Origin: Chondrilla cf. caribensis
Taxonomy: Eukaryota; Porifera; Demospongiae; Chondrillida; Chondrillidae
NCBI GenBank assembly: GCA_964020155.1
Contig: OZ026562.1
Span: 2,448,501 to 2,512,500, forward strand
Direction of reading: 5' to 3'
DNA: 64,000 nt
The notes below the pieces were generated by a model. It saw nothing but the letters and a program-made list of their open reading frames with translations. It was not told the DNA's origin and did not search any database. Position numbers and translations under genes: made by a program. This document shows positions 47,901 through 58,847 of the stretch, piece after piece. The first letter of the stretch is position 1, and each line of letters opens with the position of its first letter.

Positions 47901-49509
47901 AGATATAAAGTGCTAATTGATTAACGAGAGCGAAGCCCGAGGTAATTTGTTCACTTTATCTGCTTCACTTTATTCCTCTTTATCTTTATCTTAATCTAGC
48001 CATTCACTTTATCTGCTGCAGCACACCTAGGCAGGATATAATTATTACTTGTATCCTGGTGTGGTGAATGTTAGACTATTTATACTACAAATATGCGCAT
48101 AGTCCAATACAGCATATTATATGCAAAAGAAATGTGTTTACTAATTTCCTGCCTTGTTCTCACTCAATTAATCCTAACAATAAGACCTTTCTGGTGACCT
48201 GTGCTTTATCACTGACCTGTGCTACATGGCTTATGTACACATAGATTTCTCTTTGATCTACCCCTCGACCAAGATACAAGCCCATATAGTATTGCGATAC
48301 TATTATATACCCATGCCACAAGCATATATTAATATGTGTATACTTTTAACTGTAGGTCTAGCTGTTATTGCGTGTTGTGCTCTGATCCTATACTTCAACA
48401 TCGGACTACCCAATGAGCTGCGAGGATTCTTCTTCTTCGTTCAGGTATGTAAAGTACAAGGCACAAAACAAAATTGTTCCAAGAAGATATTTGTTCATTC
48501 TATAATTTGCAATGGCTTTATGAGCACAGATTATCCTCTAAATCTTTATGGGCCTCCCAACGCTTCACCATCTACACCCAGTAGCTGTTTTTGTTGTTCT
48601 ATTGTCTTTTGTTTTTTTTTGTTTTTGCCTGTTCAAATCAATCTGTGACTAGATCGTTCATATCCATGATCATTGTTTTCACACTATCGCTGCCCAACAC
48701 AAAAGACTGATCATGTCACATTGTTAGTGATAATGAGTGCTACAGAGGTTTTGATAGCAAGTAGTGAGTGGGTGCCATGCCTCTTTAGCTCTTTCAATCA
48801 CCACTGCACATTCAGTACATGCAGTATGTTCTGGTTGTCATCTATGCTTATAGGTGCACAAAATAATGAATGTATGTACTGTACATGTCTAGCTATGTAC
48901 TACAGGGTATGTACTCCTCTAACTAATACCCGCATGCTCTGCTGTAGGTCATTGGTATAGTGTACAGCAACAGGATATTCGTTGTGTCGAATGAAGAGTT
49001 TGTGAGTTGATGAAAGTAGTATACTATGCCATATGCATCTTATGTATGTAGTATTTGTACTAGTTTAAACTATTTGCAACAACAAAACTACACTATGTAT
49101 GTAAAGTCTCTTGTCTGATTTGTGGATGTACACTCATTATCACTGCTTTATTACCTCTGCAGTTTGCTTTTGTGACAAACTGGTTTGCTGTCAATTTCCC
49201 CTTCTCGGTGTGCTTACATCCTGATATTACACCCTTGTGGATGGCGGTCCTGGGTTATGTTCCTCCAATTCTGGCCTTCTTTACTGTAGTTGTATTTGCT
49301 GTGTGGTGAGTGTCAGTGTGTGTAGGAGTGTTTCTACACATATACACACATATGCGAACACACACAAGTTGAGGGGTAAAAGTTTTATTATTGCGTACAC
49401 ATATCACTACCATGCGTGGGTTCATGTTTTGGATAGCATGTACTACCTACATGCAGGTATGTATCTGTGTACATGGGTGTGTACATAGGTAGCAGTGTTT
49501 GTGTTGCGT

Positions 49510-49566
<57 letters not shown>

Positions 49567-50784
49567 TGAAAGAATGTCAGTTAGTCGTTCTAAATGTTCC
49601 ATCATTCTTAGTGCTCGGTATGTTTCAAGGTTTGCCAAGAGGTCCACTCTCTCTGGGATCACTTTTATCTTGTTGATTGTGTATATATACTTGGCCAATC
49701 CAAGTATTTATCTTGTGAACTGCGCTGAAAGCTATGCCGATGGACAAATAGTGAGTGCATATCATAGTTGTATCCTTACATAGACTCTTTATACAGAGGA
49801 TGTACAGGTAGTTCAATATAAAATATCATACACAATAGATTATTTACCAATATTGTTTCCTTCCTGGCTCCCAAGCAATTGGTCCTAGCAATGAAACCTG
49901 TCTTGTGCACTATGCTGTTTCTGATACACACATCAATGACCTGTCCTCAAGCACTGATATGTGCACACTTTTTCTTGATTTTTGCCGAACCAGGATACAA
50001 TCCAACTTGGATCCACACAGCATGCACACTTATATATACATATACATTGTATATACATTCCCAGTTACCCACCAACACCAATGTCATTCACATAGTAAAG
50101 TAGAATACCTGGAGGCTACGCTCTGTGTATGAGGAGATCAAATTCTCTTGATAATTTTGTCACTGAATATGGAGATAGAAAGGGGGTGTATCCATGTGCT
50201 GGAATAAATTGCTGGAAATTCGCTTATAAATTCACTAGTCTTCCAATGCAATTTATTTTGCTTATATTTTCCCCTTGAGTTGTATAATGTTAGCTAACAG
50301 CATTGATGTATGTATTTTCAGTGGTGCTGAACACACATTTGATGTTTCATCAGTTGACCTGTCAGAACAGACAGTAGTACAATTTCAGCATTTTGTGCTA
50401 GAAACAGTAGAAAATACCCCACAGTAACTGTCACACAAGATGCAGAGGTCTCAAGTCCACATGTTGGTGTTTTATGTCTTATCTGTTTCTTCAGCTCCAT
50501 AGCTTCACTGGACAGCCATGTTTGAGTCTCCCGCATGTGGTGTGGGCAGTGTTTGCCCTGGGCATCATAGGGGTGTTTGTCATCCCAGTCCCGGTGTTCA
50601 TTTGCATCATCTCCTGCAAGCACTTCAATGTATGTAAGCGTTCCTGTTTTGACATGACTTTCTCCACCACTTGATATGTAGACAATAGATGCTGCTTTTT
50701 ATTTCTAATCGAATGCATACTCAATGTGCACACATGTATACATACGTACATGCTCACACACACATATGCACATACACACACCTG

Positions 50785-50834
<50 letters not shown>

Positions 50835-51013
50835 CACACACATAGAGAACAAAGCACTTCAGCGATGCTCTCACAAATGGCCTGAGACAAAAGTGGTATT
50901 CTTCTTGGGACTTGATAAGACGTCTTCTCTTCATTGTCATTGGCTCTATACCTCACATTCATATCCCTGTGAGAGTAGTAAGTTCAACATGCACTACTCA
51001 CATTCACTGAACC

Positions 51014-51088
<75 letters not shown>

Positions 51089-51097
51089 TCCCTCTCC

Positions 51098-51177
<80 letters not shown>

Positions 51178-52127
51178 GCATGTGTGCATGTGCATGCATG
51201 CATGTGTATGACCAATATTACAGAAGTAGTTCCTTCAGAATGTACTTCTCTTGTTTCCACAGTTCATATTGTGTCTGTTTGAGATAATTTGCTTCGTTGT
51301 CCTGTGTCAGAGCCGACCTTACGAAAAGAAATGGATCAATTATGCAGAAGGTCTTCTGTTAGCAGATCTCTTCTTTGCAACAGTGTCGAACCTCCAACCT
51401 TATGACCTCTATGTTGATAGAAACCTCCTGACCCATGTGCTTGTGCTGGTTCCCTACTTGTATGCCATACCAGTAGCCCTGTATCTGATAGGAAAGTACA
51501 TCTGGTGAGTTGTATACCTGTTTATGTGTATGTGCATATTGTATGTAATAGTTGTATCCAGGTGTAGAGAATAGGTAAATTATACTGAAATTATGCCAAT
51601 ACTCCAATGCAACATATTATATGCAGTAGAAGTGTGTCCACTAACTTCCTGCCTTGTTCTCACTCAATTATAATCCTAGCAATGAAACTTGCATGTCTGG
51701 TGACCTGTCATCACTGACCTGTGCTACATGGGTTATGTATGTAGCTTTTCTACTGATCTACTCCTCTACCAGGATACAAGTGTGCATGTACAGTACGTAT
51801 GTATATTTGTATATTCATGGATCTAAGTACACATGCGTACATACTATTACAGTAGAGCATCTCTATTGGAAACTCTGAATTGACACCTGTAAACACAGGG
51901 TGTCTCACAGTGGTTTCGCTGGATTTTGTATGTGTACATGCAGTGCATACGTATGTGTATGTGCATGTGTACTTGGTATATAGAATGGGAGTTATAGTAA
52001 AGACTGCACCAATCCTATCAGCATCAGTTTCTACTATTAGTGAAACTGTTACCATTTTATTTAGTACCCTGTTTATCAGAGACTGCATTATTTTCTGTGA
52101 AATTTACACGCCAAACTGTATGTTCTG

Positions 52128-52195
<68 letters not shown>

Positions 52196-52705
52196 ATGTA
52201 CGTGTGTGTGTGTTACGTACTTATGTGCATGCATGGGACAGAATGATTCTCTTTCATGAAGAGTTTGCTCTATTGTAGTTTCAAATTGACTCTGTTATAC
52301 GTACATGGTAGGATTTCACCGAGTAGTTTCAAGTGTTTGGTGCATACACATGGCATGTGTCAGTGAGTAGAGAATCAATCTTCTTCTTCACAATGTGAGT
52401 GTTATTATGTTCACAGGAAGAACCATGTGGCCGCAAAGTGGAGAGAGCGTTTAGAAGTATTTTTCTCCGTCAGTAACCTGAAGACAAACTTCAGATATAA
52501 GAGATCCAAGGATGGTGATCATGATGATGATGATGATGATCCTAACAAGAAGTTATCGATATTTTATGTTAGCATGGACGGGAATAGTTTGCTGGATGAC
52601 GAGCCTCTCACAAGATGGGGGGGTGAGCACAGGTTATCCCCCCGAGACAATCACACACATAAAATCCGATATCGACAGGAACTCTTGATATCAGACAGTC
52701 TTTGA
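41156..52705 (+). CDS. Beta-helix ectodomain, multi-TM surface protein
   Basis: Eighteen exons, about 1327 aa: 41156-42507, 42619-42853, 43542-43751, 44247-44380, 44501-44588, 44752-44883, 45240-45401, 46299-46445, 46630-46786, 47098-47214, 48356-48444, 48948-49001, 49163-49305, 49585-49750, 50495-50629, 50846-50977, 51263-51504, 52417-52705. Begins with a signal peptide (MTVFLYLSLLCIALPVSLS). Exons 1-3 hold repeated GGG(I/L/V) and NNS/NNT turns of a right-handed beta-helix (pectin-lyase/Pmp-like). Then a Cys-rich membrane-proximal region (LCHPGYQYNN, CECRQPDGYF, CAEGRRGLLCGSCKG), about seven hydrophobic segments (first in VIACCALILYF), and a cytoplasmic tail with a run of Asp. Large families of this architecture exist in sponges and other invertebrates; their function is unknown. 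A receptor or adhesion role is inference. Exon 7 has the weakest acceptor, and one small exon between 45401 and 46299 could be missing. Confidence 0.82.
44888..44970. repeat. (GT)n at an exon 6 donor
   Basis: GT array starting four bases after the splice donor of exon 6 (GTAAAT) of the beta-helix gene. Confidence 0.95.
47881..48034. mobile_element. Foldback/MITE-like inverted repeat
   Basis: Arms of about 30 bp: CTGCCTAGGTGTGGTGTAGC at the left, and the complement of the right end (TGCAGCACACCTAGGCAG). The interior has direct repeats of TTCACTTTATCTGC and the phrase AAGCCCGAGGTAAT. Flanks are AT-rich (TTATATT / ATATAAT). It lies in an intron of the beta-helix gene. Confidence 0.65.
49515..49563. 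repeat. (GT)n upstream of exon 14 acceptor
   Basis: GT array ending about 20 bp before the 3' splice site of exon 14 (49585) of the beta-helix gene. Confidence 0.95.
50789..50842. repeat. (CA)n at exon 16 acceptor
   Basis: CA array forming the polypyrimidine-poor lead into the acceptor ACATAG at 50840-50845. Unusual as a 3' splice-site context. Confidence 0.95.
51017..51175. repeat. (TC)n then (GT)n compound microsatellite
   Basis: About 128 bp of TC with a few CCC variants, running directly into GT to 51175, in the intron between exons 16 and 17 of the beta-helix gene. The polypyrimidine strand is the mRNA-sense strand. Confidence 0.97.
52128..52195. repeat. (GT)n microsatellite
   Basis: GT array in the last intron of the beta-helix gene. 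Confidence 0.95.
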
Positions 52706-53600
52706 TTGGCTCACACACAATCTCACTTCGTTACTACATACAGTACATACACATATACACAATATAGTTAATAAGTGTCTCTGTTGTTTGATATTTTTCT
52801 TGCATATTTTATATTGTGTACTACATGGTAATAACAATAATATTATTATAATTTCAAATTGCACATTTTGTGTTTAATAATGTAATGTTATACAACTACA
52901 GTCTGTATGGTCTTTTAGTAGCTGTTTAACATGTTACACTATGATAATATACGTAGTTGAATAATATTATAATGTCATGTTTATCTATACCTCTATAAAA
53001 CCATTATCATCCTTCAATACAACACACTGTCAGATATTTCTGTGCTGCAACATGGGATAAACATATGTTGTTACTACTGCAACTACTGCACAGCAGCAGA
53101 ACCTGCATGTACTTAGCCACCCTATATCAGGCACTTATGGATATGCTGGCATTTCCATAATCGCCTGAATAGAGCATGCGGCAGACATCAGTCAGTGCCT
53201 GTGCATGTGTACGTTTTCAATGTCAGCTACTGCGCGTCTATGCTGACCCCCGCTAACAGGGCGAGCCCCTTCAAACTCTGCCTGATCTATCTAGTTACCG
53301 AGCGTTAGCGAGGTAATTGTTTCCGTTCGTTAGGGGAGTCCGAGCGAGGATGCCCACGCTCTTAATTGCGGTGGCCGTCAATATTGTTGGATTTAGGTCA
53401 TTTTTTGGTTTCTTTGTACGCAAATCGTTCGTCTAATGAAGCGTTGCAGCAGTACGTCGTCCCACCGATGGTAATGGGGCACCATCGGAGCATATTTTGA
53501 AATGGCAAACTTAGACAAAGGTTGCCTGTGGTTCACACACCATCCGTTAAAAGAGCAATTACTTTTCGATTCATCCTTACTACAAATTTCGGACTACATC
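52706..53600. other. Intergenic, 3' flank of beta-helix gene
   Basis: AT-rich to about 53000, then a more GC-rich stretch (53210-53480) containing TTACCGAGCGTTAGCGAGGTAA, two near-symmetric halves. A related phrase lies inside the foldback at 47881. No gene recognised. Confidence 0.45.
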
Positions 53601-53813
53601 TGTACTATTATTATTATTATTATTACATATTACAGTGCTTTGATAGGGTTTCCCCAAAACAGCACTACACATGTATAAGTAAAATTTAATGTACATACAC
53701 AGATAACCACTCACTGACAGATGATAATAAAATTAATTAATGAGGACAAACTCCAAGGGAGTGACATAAGAAAGAAAGTAGCAGGTACATCGAAATCTAC
53801 AGTTAAAGGATGG

Positions 53814-55856
53814 CTAAACTAACAAATCTTCCCGCAATCTCCACATAGCAATCACTCGCTTGACCACTTCATTATCCTTGATTGAATTCAACACTTTTAT
53901 AGCAAAGTTCTCATCTGCGACATCCTTTAGGGTAGTTCTCAAAGACTTTCTCTCCACATCCAATGCCTCACACTCACTGAGGAAGTGGCTGACGTCTCCT
54001 ACTGCCTTGTGGCACAACGAACACAACCTTTCCCCTCTCTCCTTCTTTTGCCATCTTCCAGTCTCCACCTCTAACTTGGGGCAACCACTTCTAAGTTCTG
54101 CCATCAATCGCCTTTGGTTTTTATTTAAAATATTAACAACTCCTCCATCCTGCCATTCCTTATTACCTAAATCACCACACATCCCAGCCCAATACTGTAA
54201 TTTAGATGACCTATTGCACCCTTCTACCCATTCCAATCTAAGCTTTCTCCATATACTATCATTTACCATCTCTTCAATCTGCCTATCTGATAACCCCATA
54301 AAGAATTCCCTACATCCTCTTCCCAATTTCTCCCACCCCAACATCTGGGTCACTTTTCTAATTCCGTCCTCCCAATCATTCCTACCTTTTGCCCATACCA
54401 AAATCTTGGAGAGTAATCTATTTTCCCTTAATCTATGCACTTTCACCCAATATCTCATTGCCCGTCTTCTAGCCTCCCATCTCAAGGAGGTCAGGCCTGC
54501 CTCCAACTCAAGCCCAAGTAAAGGGAAACGGGAATGAACTCCTAAAAAGCTTCTTATTGCAGCCCTCTGCACTCTCTCCAATTTTGCATCGTTGCTACTC
54601 AAAACTCCCCATATTTCACAACCATATAATAGTGTGCTTCTCACCATTGAGACGTACAACTTTGAAAAGGTTGCCCATCCTACATTTCCCAGACTCCTTA
54701 CCAGCCTCGTGACCCCATATAAAGCTTTTCTACCGTTATCCATTAAAGCCTCTCTCATCTTCTCGCCATTCAAAAACTCATTCGATACGATCCCCAAATA
54801 TTTGTACTCTGATACCATACTCAAAATTTCCTCCCCAATTCTAAATTCCACACTAGATCTTCTTACGCATTTCTTCCGAAAATGGACTAAACTACATTTC
54901 TCCGCATTAATCCTCAATTTCCATTGGTTGCACCACCTATGAACAATCTCCAAAGCTCTGTTCAAATCTGAAGTTTTTTCAGCTGTTATCACTAAATCAT
55001 CTGCAAACATCAAACCCGGAATTATTAAATTATCCACCCTTACTCCAATCTCTTCCCGTCTTAAAACTTCCATCAAATCATTAACATACAAGCTAAATAG
55101 TAGTGGTGAAAGGACACATCCTTGACGTAAACCTGTTGTTACTGAAAAATCATTACCCACCTCTCCCCCAATTTTAACTTTGCACTTCACATCCGAATAC
55201 ACTGCTTTAATACATTGCAAAACTTTACCCTGAATACCCAGTGATTCCAGCTTTCCCCAAAGAAGGTCCCTATCCACAGAATCATATGCTTTCTTTAAAT
55301 CAATAAGAGCGCTAAACATACTTCCATTCGATTCCACACATTTATTGCCCATCAAGACCATCATCATTATATTATCAATACATCCCCTTCCTTTCCGAAA
55401 ACCATTCTGCTCCTCACATAACAAATTTTCCCCTTCTACATATGCTTCTACTCTGTTTTTCATCACTGTACAAAACACTTTATATACAGCTGACAAGAGA
55501 CTAATACCACGATGTAGATTTGGGTCTGGGGGTCCCTGGGTCCTTTTCTTAGCTATCGGGAGAATAATACCCCTTTGCCATGCCTCAGGTATCTGACCAC
55601 TTTCAAAGCACTTACTACAGAGCTTAAAAACAAAGTCCCCCACTACTCCATTCCTGAGCCATCCCACCATAATACCATCCTCACCAGGTGCAGCCTTTTC
55701 TCTTACTCTCTTCAAAGCTTCCTCCACTTCCTCCTTCTCCAAAGGTCTATTCATATCTTCCGCAGCTCTATCGTTTATCAGTGGTACTTGTTTAGGCATA
55801 GCTTCCTCTGTAACATGCATCTTGTTCCTCCGCTGGTTTATTGAGCAACTCCTCAA
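53814..55856 (-). CDS. LINE ORF2, reverse transcriptase part
   Basis: Copies element RNA into DNA at the target nick. The frame encodes the RT fingers/palm: APGEDGIMVGWL, HRGISLLSAVYKVF, NGFRKGRG, the first catalytic Asp in ALIDLKKAYDSVDRD, TGLRQGCVLSPLLFSLYVND, and the FADD box at about residues 284-287. The C-terminal part has CSLCHKAVGDVSHFLSEC, a CCHC-like motif seen in many LINE ORF2 proteins. The first true in-frame continuity with the endonuclease is near MHVTEEAMPKQ; codons before that are out-of-frame extension. Stop at 53814-53816. Confidence 0.92.
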   Translation of the reverse strand: MRSCSINQRRNKMHVTEEAMPKQVPLINDRAAEDMNRPLEKEEVEEALKRVREKAAPGEDGIMVGWLRNGVVGDFVFKLCSKCFESGQIPEAWQRGIILPIAKKRTQGPPDPNLHRGISLLSAVYKVFCTVMKNRVEAYVEGENLLCEEQNGFRKGRGCIDNIMMMVLMGNKCVESNGSMFSALIDLKKAYDSVDRDLLWGKLESLGIQGKVLQCIKAVYSDVKCKVKIGGEVGNDFSVTTGLRQGCVLSPLLFSLYVNDLMEVLRREEIGVRVDNLIIPGLMFADDLVITAEKTSDLNRALEIVHRWCNQWKLRINAEKCSLVHFRKKCVRRSSVEFRIGEEILSMVSEYKYLGIVSNEFLNGEKMREALMDNGRKALYGVTRLVRSLGNVGWATFSKLYVSMVRSTLLYGCEIWGVLSSNDAKLERVQRAAIRSFLGVHSRFPLLGLELEAGLTSLRWEARRRAMRYWVKVHRLRENRLLSKILVWAKGRNDWEDGIRKVTQMLGWEKLGRGCREFFMGLSDRQIEEMVNDSIWRKLRLEWVEGCNRSSKLQYWAGMCGDLGNKEWQDGGVVNILNKNQRRLMAELRSGCPKLEVETGRWQKKERGERLCSLCHKAVGDVSHFLSECEALDVERKSLRTTLKDVADENFAIKVLNSIKDNEVVKRVIAMWRLREDLLV

Positions 55857-57426
55857 AGTAGCTAGTCCAAACTGCTTTGACTTCTTCCTTCCCTTCTATC
55901 ACAACCCCTTTATCGTTTAAAACTCTCCTCCAATCATCAAACCTATTCCTCTCTTTACCCATCAGTTTTTTAATCTGGTGCCACCATCCCTGCTGATTAC
56001 CATTGAGATTTTTATCTAAGCTATCACATACTACCCTCTCAAAATTACTTTTAGCTCTCCTAACCTCTTCTCTAAATCTATTTCTCTTATCAACATACAC
56101 CCTCCTCTCTACTTTTCCTCTCAGCCACTTCTTTTCTGTTGCATGAAATTCTTTCCTCATCCTCCATAACTTCCTTCCGAACCATGCCTTACTCTTTCTA
56201 AGCCTTTGTCTCCTCTTCTTACCCCCTTTCACCACTGTCTTTTCCAATCCACTGAAGATAGCCCCACAGAACTCTTTATATACATCATCAAGGTTACCAT
56301 TACCTTCCAACATTTCATTCAAAATTCTACATTTTTCCTCCATATAGTTAACATAAATCTCCTCCTTGCCCTCTGGATACCCCCATCTAACTTCTTCATA
56401 TTCCCCATTCTCTATAGCCTCTGAGCCACACTTATCCTCACTACAAGCACCCTTGAATGGAAACTCCACTGCCCACTTTACCAACAAGTGGTCTGGTTCT
56501 CTTATCAGCACATCAGCACCACAAATGTCTGCAAATTTACTCATTGTCACCACCTCAAAATCAAGGATCATTTCTTTATCGTCAATACGAGTTAGACAAT
56601 AGTCCACCACTGATTTACCCTTCGAAGATACACATGTAAAATCATTACATCCTACCTTACCCCTCCCATTCATCATACATAAATCATGGTCCCCCATTAA
56701 ATTCAGTAGTATCTCCCCACTTAAATTCTTTTTCCTGTCAATTACTTCTCTCTCACCCACCACTGAGATCCCGTATTCTTTTACTGCATACTCTTGCACT
56801 TCTCCACATCTTGCATTGAAATCCCCACATAAAATCAATCTGCCCAAATCTCCATATTTCAAAATCTGCTCCCCAATCTTTTCAAAAACCTCTTCCACAT
56901 TTTCCTGTCTACTAGACTGCTCTGGTGGAACATAGCAAATGCCCAACACCAAGCCTTCCCACTCATTATCCGCTTTGCTTCTTATGTCTACCCACAATAT
57001 GTCATCCACTGAATCGTCCAATACACCTATCTCTAGTAAATCAACCAACTCTTCTTTAATAAAAAATCCTACACCCCCCGATCCTCTCACTGCTCTATGG
57101 TCCACTGATGCCCTATTTCTTCCCCACCAGACATACCCAGTCAACTCTGCTACGTCCTTTCCCTTAAGCCAAGACTCCGTTATTATAATAATATCTGCCT
57201 GATCATACTCTGCTACTTTGTATCTACAATCATCTCCTAGTACACCTCTACTATTATAATCCTCCCTATTCCTACAATTAGACCACCCACATACGTTCCA
57301 ACACACAAAATGTAATTTACATCTATTTTCATCCCTAAACCCATCTCTACCCTTCCCTGGCCCATTAATAACTCCCTCGGTACCCTCCACCCTCATACAT
57401 TCCCTTTTGTTTCCCCCCTCTTCCAT
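55792..57426 (-). CDS. LINE ORF2, endonuclease part (frameshifted from RT)
   Basis: AP-endonuclease-like domain that nicks target DNA. The first 250 residues show LHFVCWNVCGWSN, ITESWL, GVGFFIKEE, the GDFNARCG core, VVDYCLT and REPDHLLVKW (the final catalytic His). It then runs through a basic linker (KRRQRLRKSKAWFGRKLW) and QQGWWHQIKKLMG towards the RT. After EELLNKPAEE it reads out of frame into a stop, while the continuing sense passes to the frame containing NKMHVTEEAMPK; a one-base shift near 55822-55830 explains this. So this copy could make intact ORF2 only by frameshifting. Confidence 0.88.
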   Translation of the reverse strand: MEEGGNKRECMRVEGTEGVINGPGKGRDGFRDENRCKLHFVCWNVCGWSNCRNREDYNSRGVLGDDCRYKVAEYDQADIIIITESWLKGKDVAELTGYVWWGRNRASVDHRAVRGSGGVGFFIKEELVDLLEIGVLDDSVDDILWVDIRSKADNEWEGLVLGICYVPPEQSSRQENVEEVFEKIGEQILKYGDLGRLILCGDFNARCGEVQEYAVKEYGISVVGEREVIDRKKNLSGEILLNLMGDHDLCMMNGRGKVGCNDFTCVSSKGKSVVDYCLTRIDDKEMILDFEVVTMSKFADICGADVLIREPDHLLVKWAVEFPFKGACSEDKCGSEAIENGEYEEVRWGYPEGKEEIYVNYMEEKCRILNEMLEGNGNLDDVYKEFCGAIFSGLEKTVVKGGKKRRQRLRKSKAWFGRKLWRMRKEFHATEKKWLRGKVERRVYVDKRNRFREEVRRAKSNFERVVCDSLDKNLNGNQQGWWHQIKKLMGKERNRFDDWRRVLNDKGVVIEGKEEVKAVWTSYFEELLNKPAEEQDACYRGSYA

Positions 57427-58358
57427 AACTTTACCTTTGGTAGAATCCTTACCCCTCCTAAAAAAGGAGAGCTCTCCAGTTTCCAGTATTTATCACACTT
57501 ATCCTTAATCTCCTCCAACCCAGTCAAAATGACCTCATCTGCCTCTATCCAAAACCACCACTTAACTCTACCCTTATCCTCCACTTCTATCTTCCTAACC
57601 AAAACCTCTCCCTTGCCCTCTAACACTCCCTCTATCTTACCCTTAATGCTCTCTTCTGTCTCAGAAAATCTCGTTCCCCACAACTTACGCTTCCCAACAT
57701 ACCTCCTTGGCCCCTTGTGATAGGGTGCTCCAACCTTCTCCGCCTCTTCCAAATGTGGAATTGATGGTGCCTGACATACTGGCGTACTGGACCTTGCCTT
57801 TGTGCTATTCACTACTTTTGGCGGTTTTTTCTCATTGCTTTTATACTTCACGCTTCTGGTTGGAATTTGCTGTGGTTTTTCACATTCCTGGGATATACTA
57901 CCAACCGGGGGATTGACGCACTCACATACTTCTGTAGGGGCTGCAGGTTCGCTTGGGTCACCGCTTGATAACTTAATCGAGTGCTTCCATTTCTTAGATC
58001 TCCCTTTACCCCCTCTCTTTTCAAAATCGGATGGAGTTACTAAGGATCCTCCATATTCAATACACTTACTGGCTCCACATTCAAATAAATCAAGGTGAAA
58101 GATACCTTTTATGGATCCACATGCAACGTCAAGAGCATCAGTCCGCATTGGCGATTCCTCAACTCCATCGTTCTCATAATCAAAGGCTGTCACATTCGAA
58201 CGATCAATTTCACCACCACAGCTAGAAAGCTCAGAACTAGAATCACCCAGGATTTGGCTTTGACTCTGAGGATACAGCGACTCTGAATCAGTAGAGTGCT
58301 CAGTAAAAAGATCGACATCCATACCAGAACGATCGCCAGAATCACACGCGTCCGCCAT
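57393..58358 (-). CDS. LINE ORF1 protein
   Basis: 321-codon frame from MADACDSGDRSG (an in-frame extension to 58538 exists but has no special support). Acidic Ser-rich first half, basic middle (GGKGRSKKWKHS), and a C-terminal domain with KGKIEGVLEGKG and WWFWIEADEV. No CCHC zinc knuckles or obvious RRM. Presumed RNA-binding partner of the element by position. It overlaps the start of the endonuclease frame by 34 bp. Confidence 0.65.
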   Translation of the reverse strand: MADACDSGDRSGMDVDLFTEHSTDSESLYPQSQSQILGDSSSELSSCGGEIDRSNVTAFDYENDGVEESPMRTDALDVACGSIKGIFHLDLFECGASKCIEYGGSLVTPSDFEKRGGKGRSKKWKHSIKLSSGDPSEPAAPTEVCECVNPPVGSISQECEKPQQIPTRSVKYKSNEKKPPKVVNSTKARSSTPVCQAPSIPHLEEAEKVGAPYHKGPRRYVGKRKLWGTRFSETEESIKGKIEGVLEGKGEVLVRKIEVEDKGRVKWWFWIEADEVILTGLEEIKDKCDKYWKLESSPFLGGVRILPKVKLWKRGETKGNV

Positions 58359-58639
58359 TTTGCTAATCACCATGAATATCAATAATATCATACTAAGTAC
58401 CTTGAAATAATTTAAATAATAATCGTCAACTTCTTGCATCACGATTTTTCGATTTCCTTCACCGAAGAGCAGGATTCGCCAATTCGTCGTTCGGGACACC
58501 AAATGGTCGGCCATCATGACGTCCATTTTGGAAGACAATTGAAGATGATGTCACTGAACTACGTCATCGATCACTATGAATACTATTAACAACCTCCATT
58601 CGCGTCTTTTGCGTGTGTGGGCCTTCATTAGTCTAGCTA

Positions 58640-58693
58640 GCTAGACCGTCCCTAAGAGGCGCCGAGGGCGGAAAAGGGAAGGGACGGTCTAGC
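58640..58693. repeat. Inverted repeat upstream of helicase
   Basis: Perfect 14-bp arms (GCTAGACCGTCCCT and complement) at 58640-58653 and 58680-58693 around a GC-rich spacer. It lies between the LINE 5' region and the helicase start. Could be a terminal or promoter element of either. Confidence 0.7.
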
Positions 58694-58804
58694 CCAAGTA
58701 GAGATTAGTTCACACCTGAGCGCGTGACCATCAACCAATGGAATGCTACTGCCAAGAATCTTGGCAATGATATTCATTGATTCAGATTGATTGTTAAGTT
58801 TTAT

Positions 58805-58842
58805 CATAGCTAATCTATACTACGTAGTATAGATTATCTATG
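58805..58842. promoter_or_regulatory. 38-bp palindrome abutting the helicase start codon
   Basis: Two 19-bp arms with no loop, centred on TACGTA, one mismatch, ending five bases before the ATG at 58848. The outer arm (CTATGG) matches the palindrome family at 29539, 31475 and 31655. Position suggests a role at the transcription start or in the 5' UTR, by inference. Confidence 0.6.
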
Positions 58843-58847
58843 GTGTT

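Larger units (their letters stand above)
53605..58540 (-). mobile_element. Non-LTR retrotransposon (APE-type LINE), nearly full length
   Basis: Minus-strand element with, in order, ORF1 (58358-57393), an APE-type endonuclease frame (57426-55792), a reverse transcriptase frame (55856-53814), about 190 bp of 3' UTR and a short ATT/TAA repeat tail at about 53607-53632. ORF1 and the endonuclease frame overlap by 34 bp. One frameshift splits ORF2. The 5' boundary and target-site duplication were not found. The clade is unresolved: there is no RNase H, and a CCHC-like knuckle follows the RT. Confidence 0.9.

Noticed and set aside
50322..50427. Possible extra exon of the beta-helix gene (GAEHTFDVSSVD...)
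   Set aside because: The phase does not fit the preceding exon (ends in phase 0), while direct joining of 49750 to 50495 gives a continuous, family-like DGQI|LHSFTGQPC.
53860..57202. Plus-strand frames across the LINE (e.g. 225 codons at 53860-54537)
   Set aside because: Antisense shadows of the reverse transcriptase and endonuclease frames.
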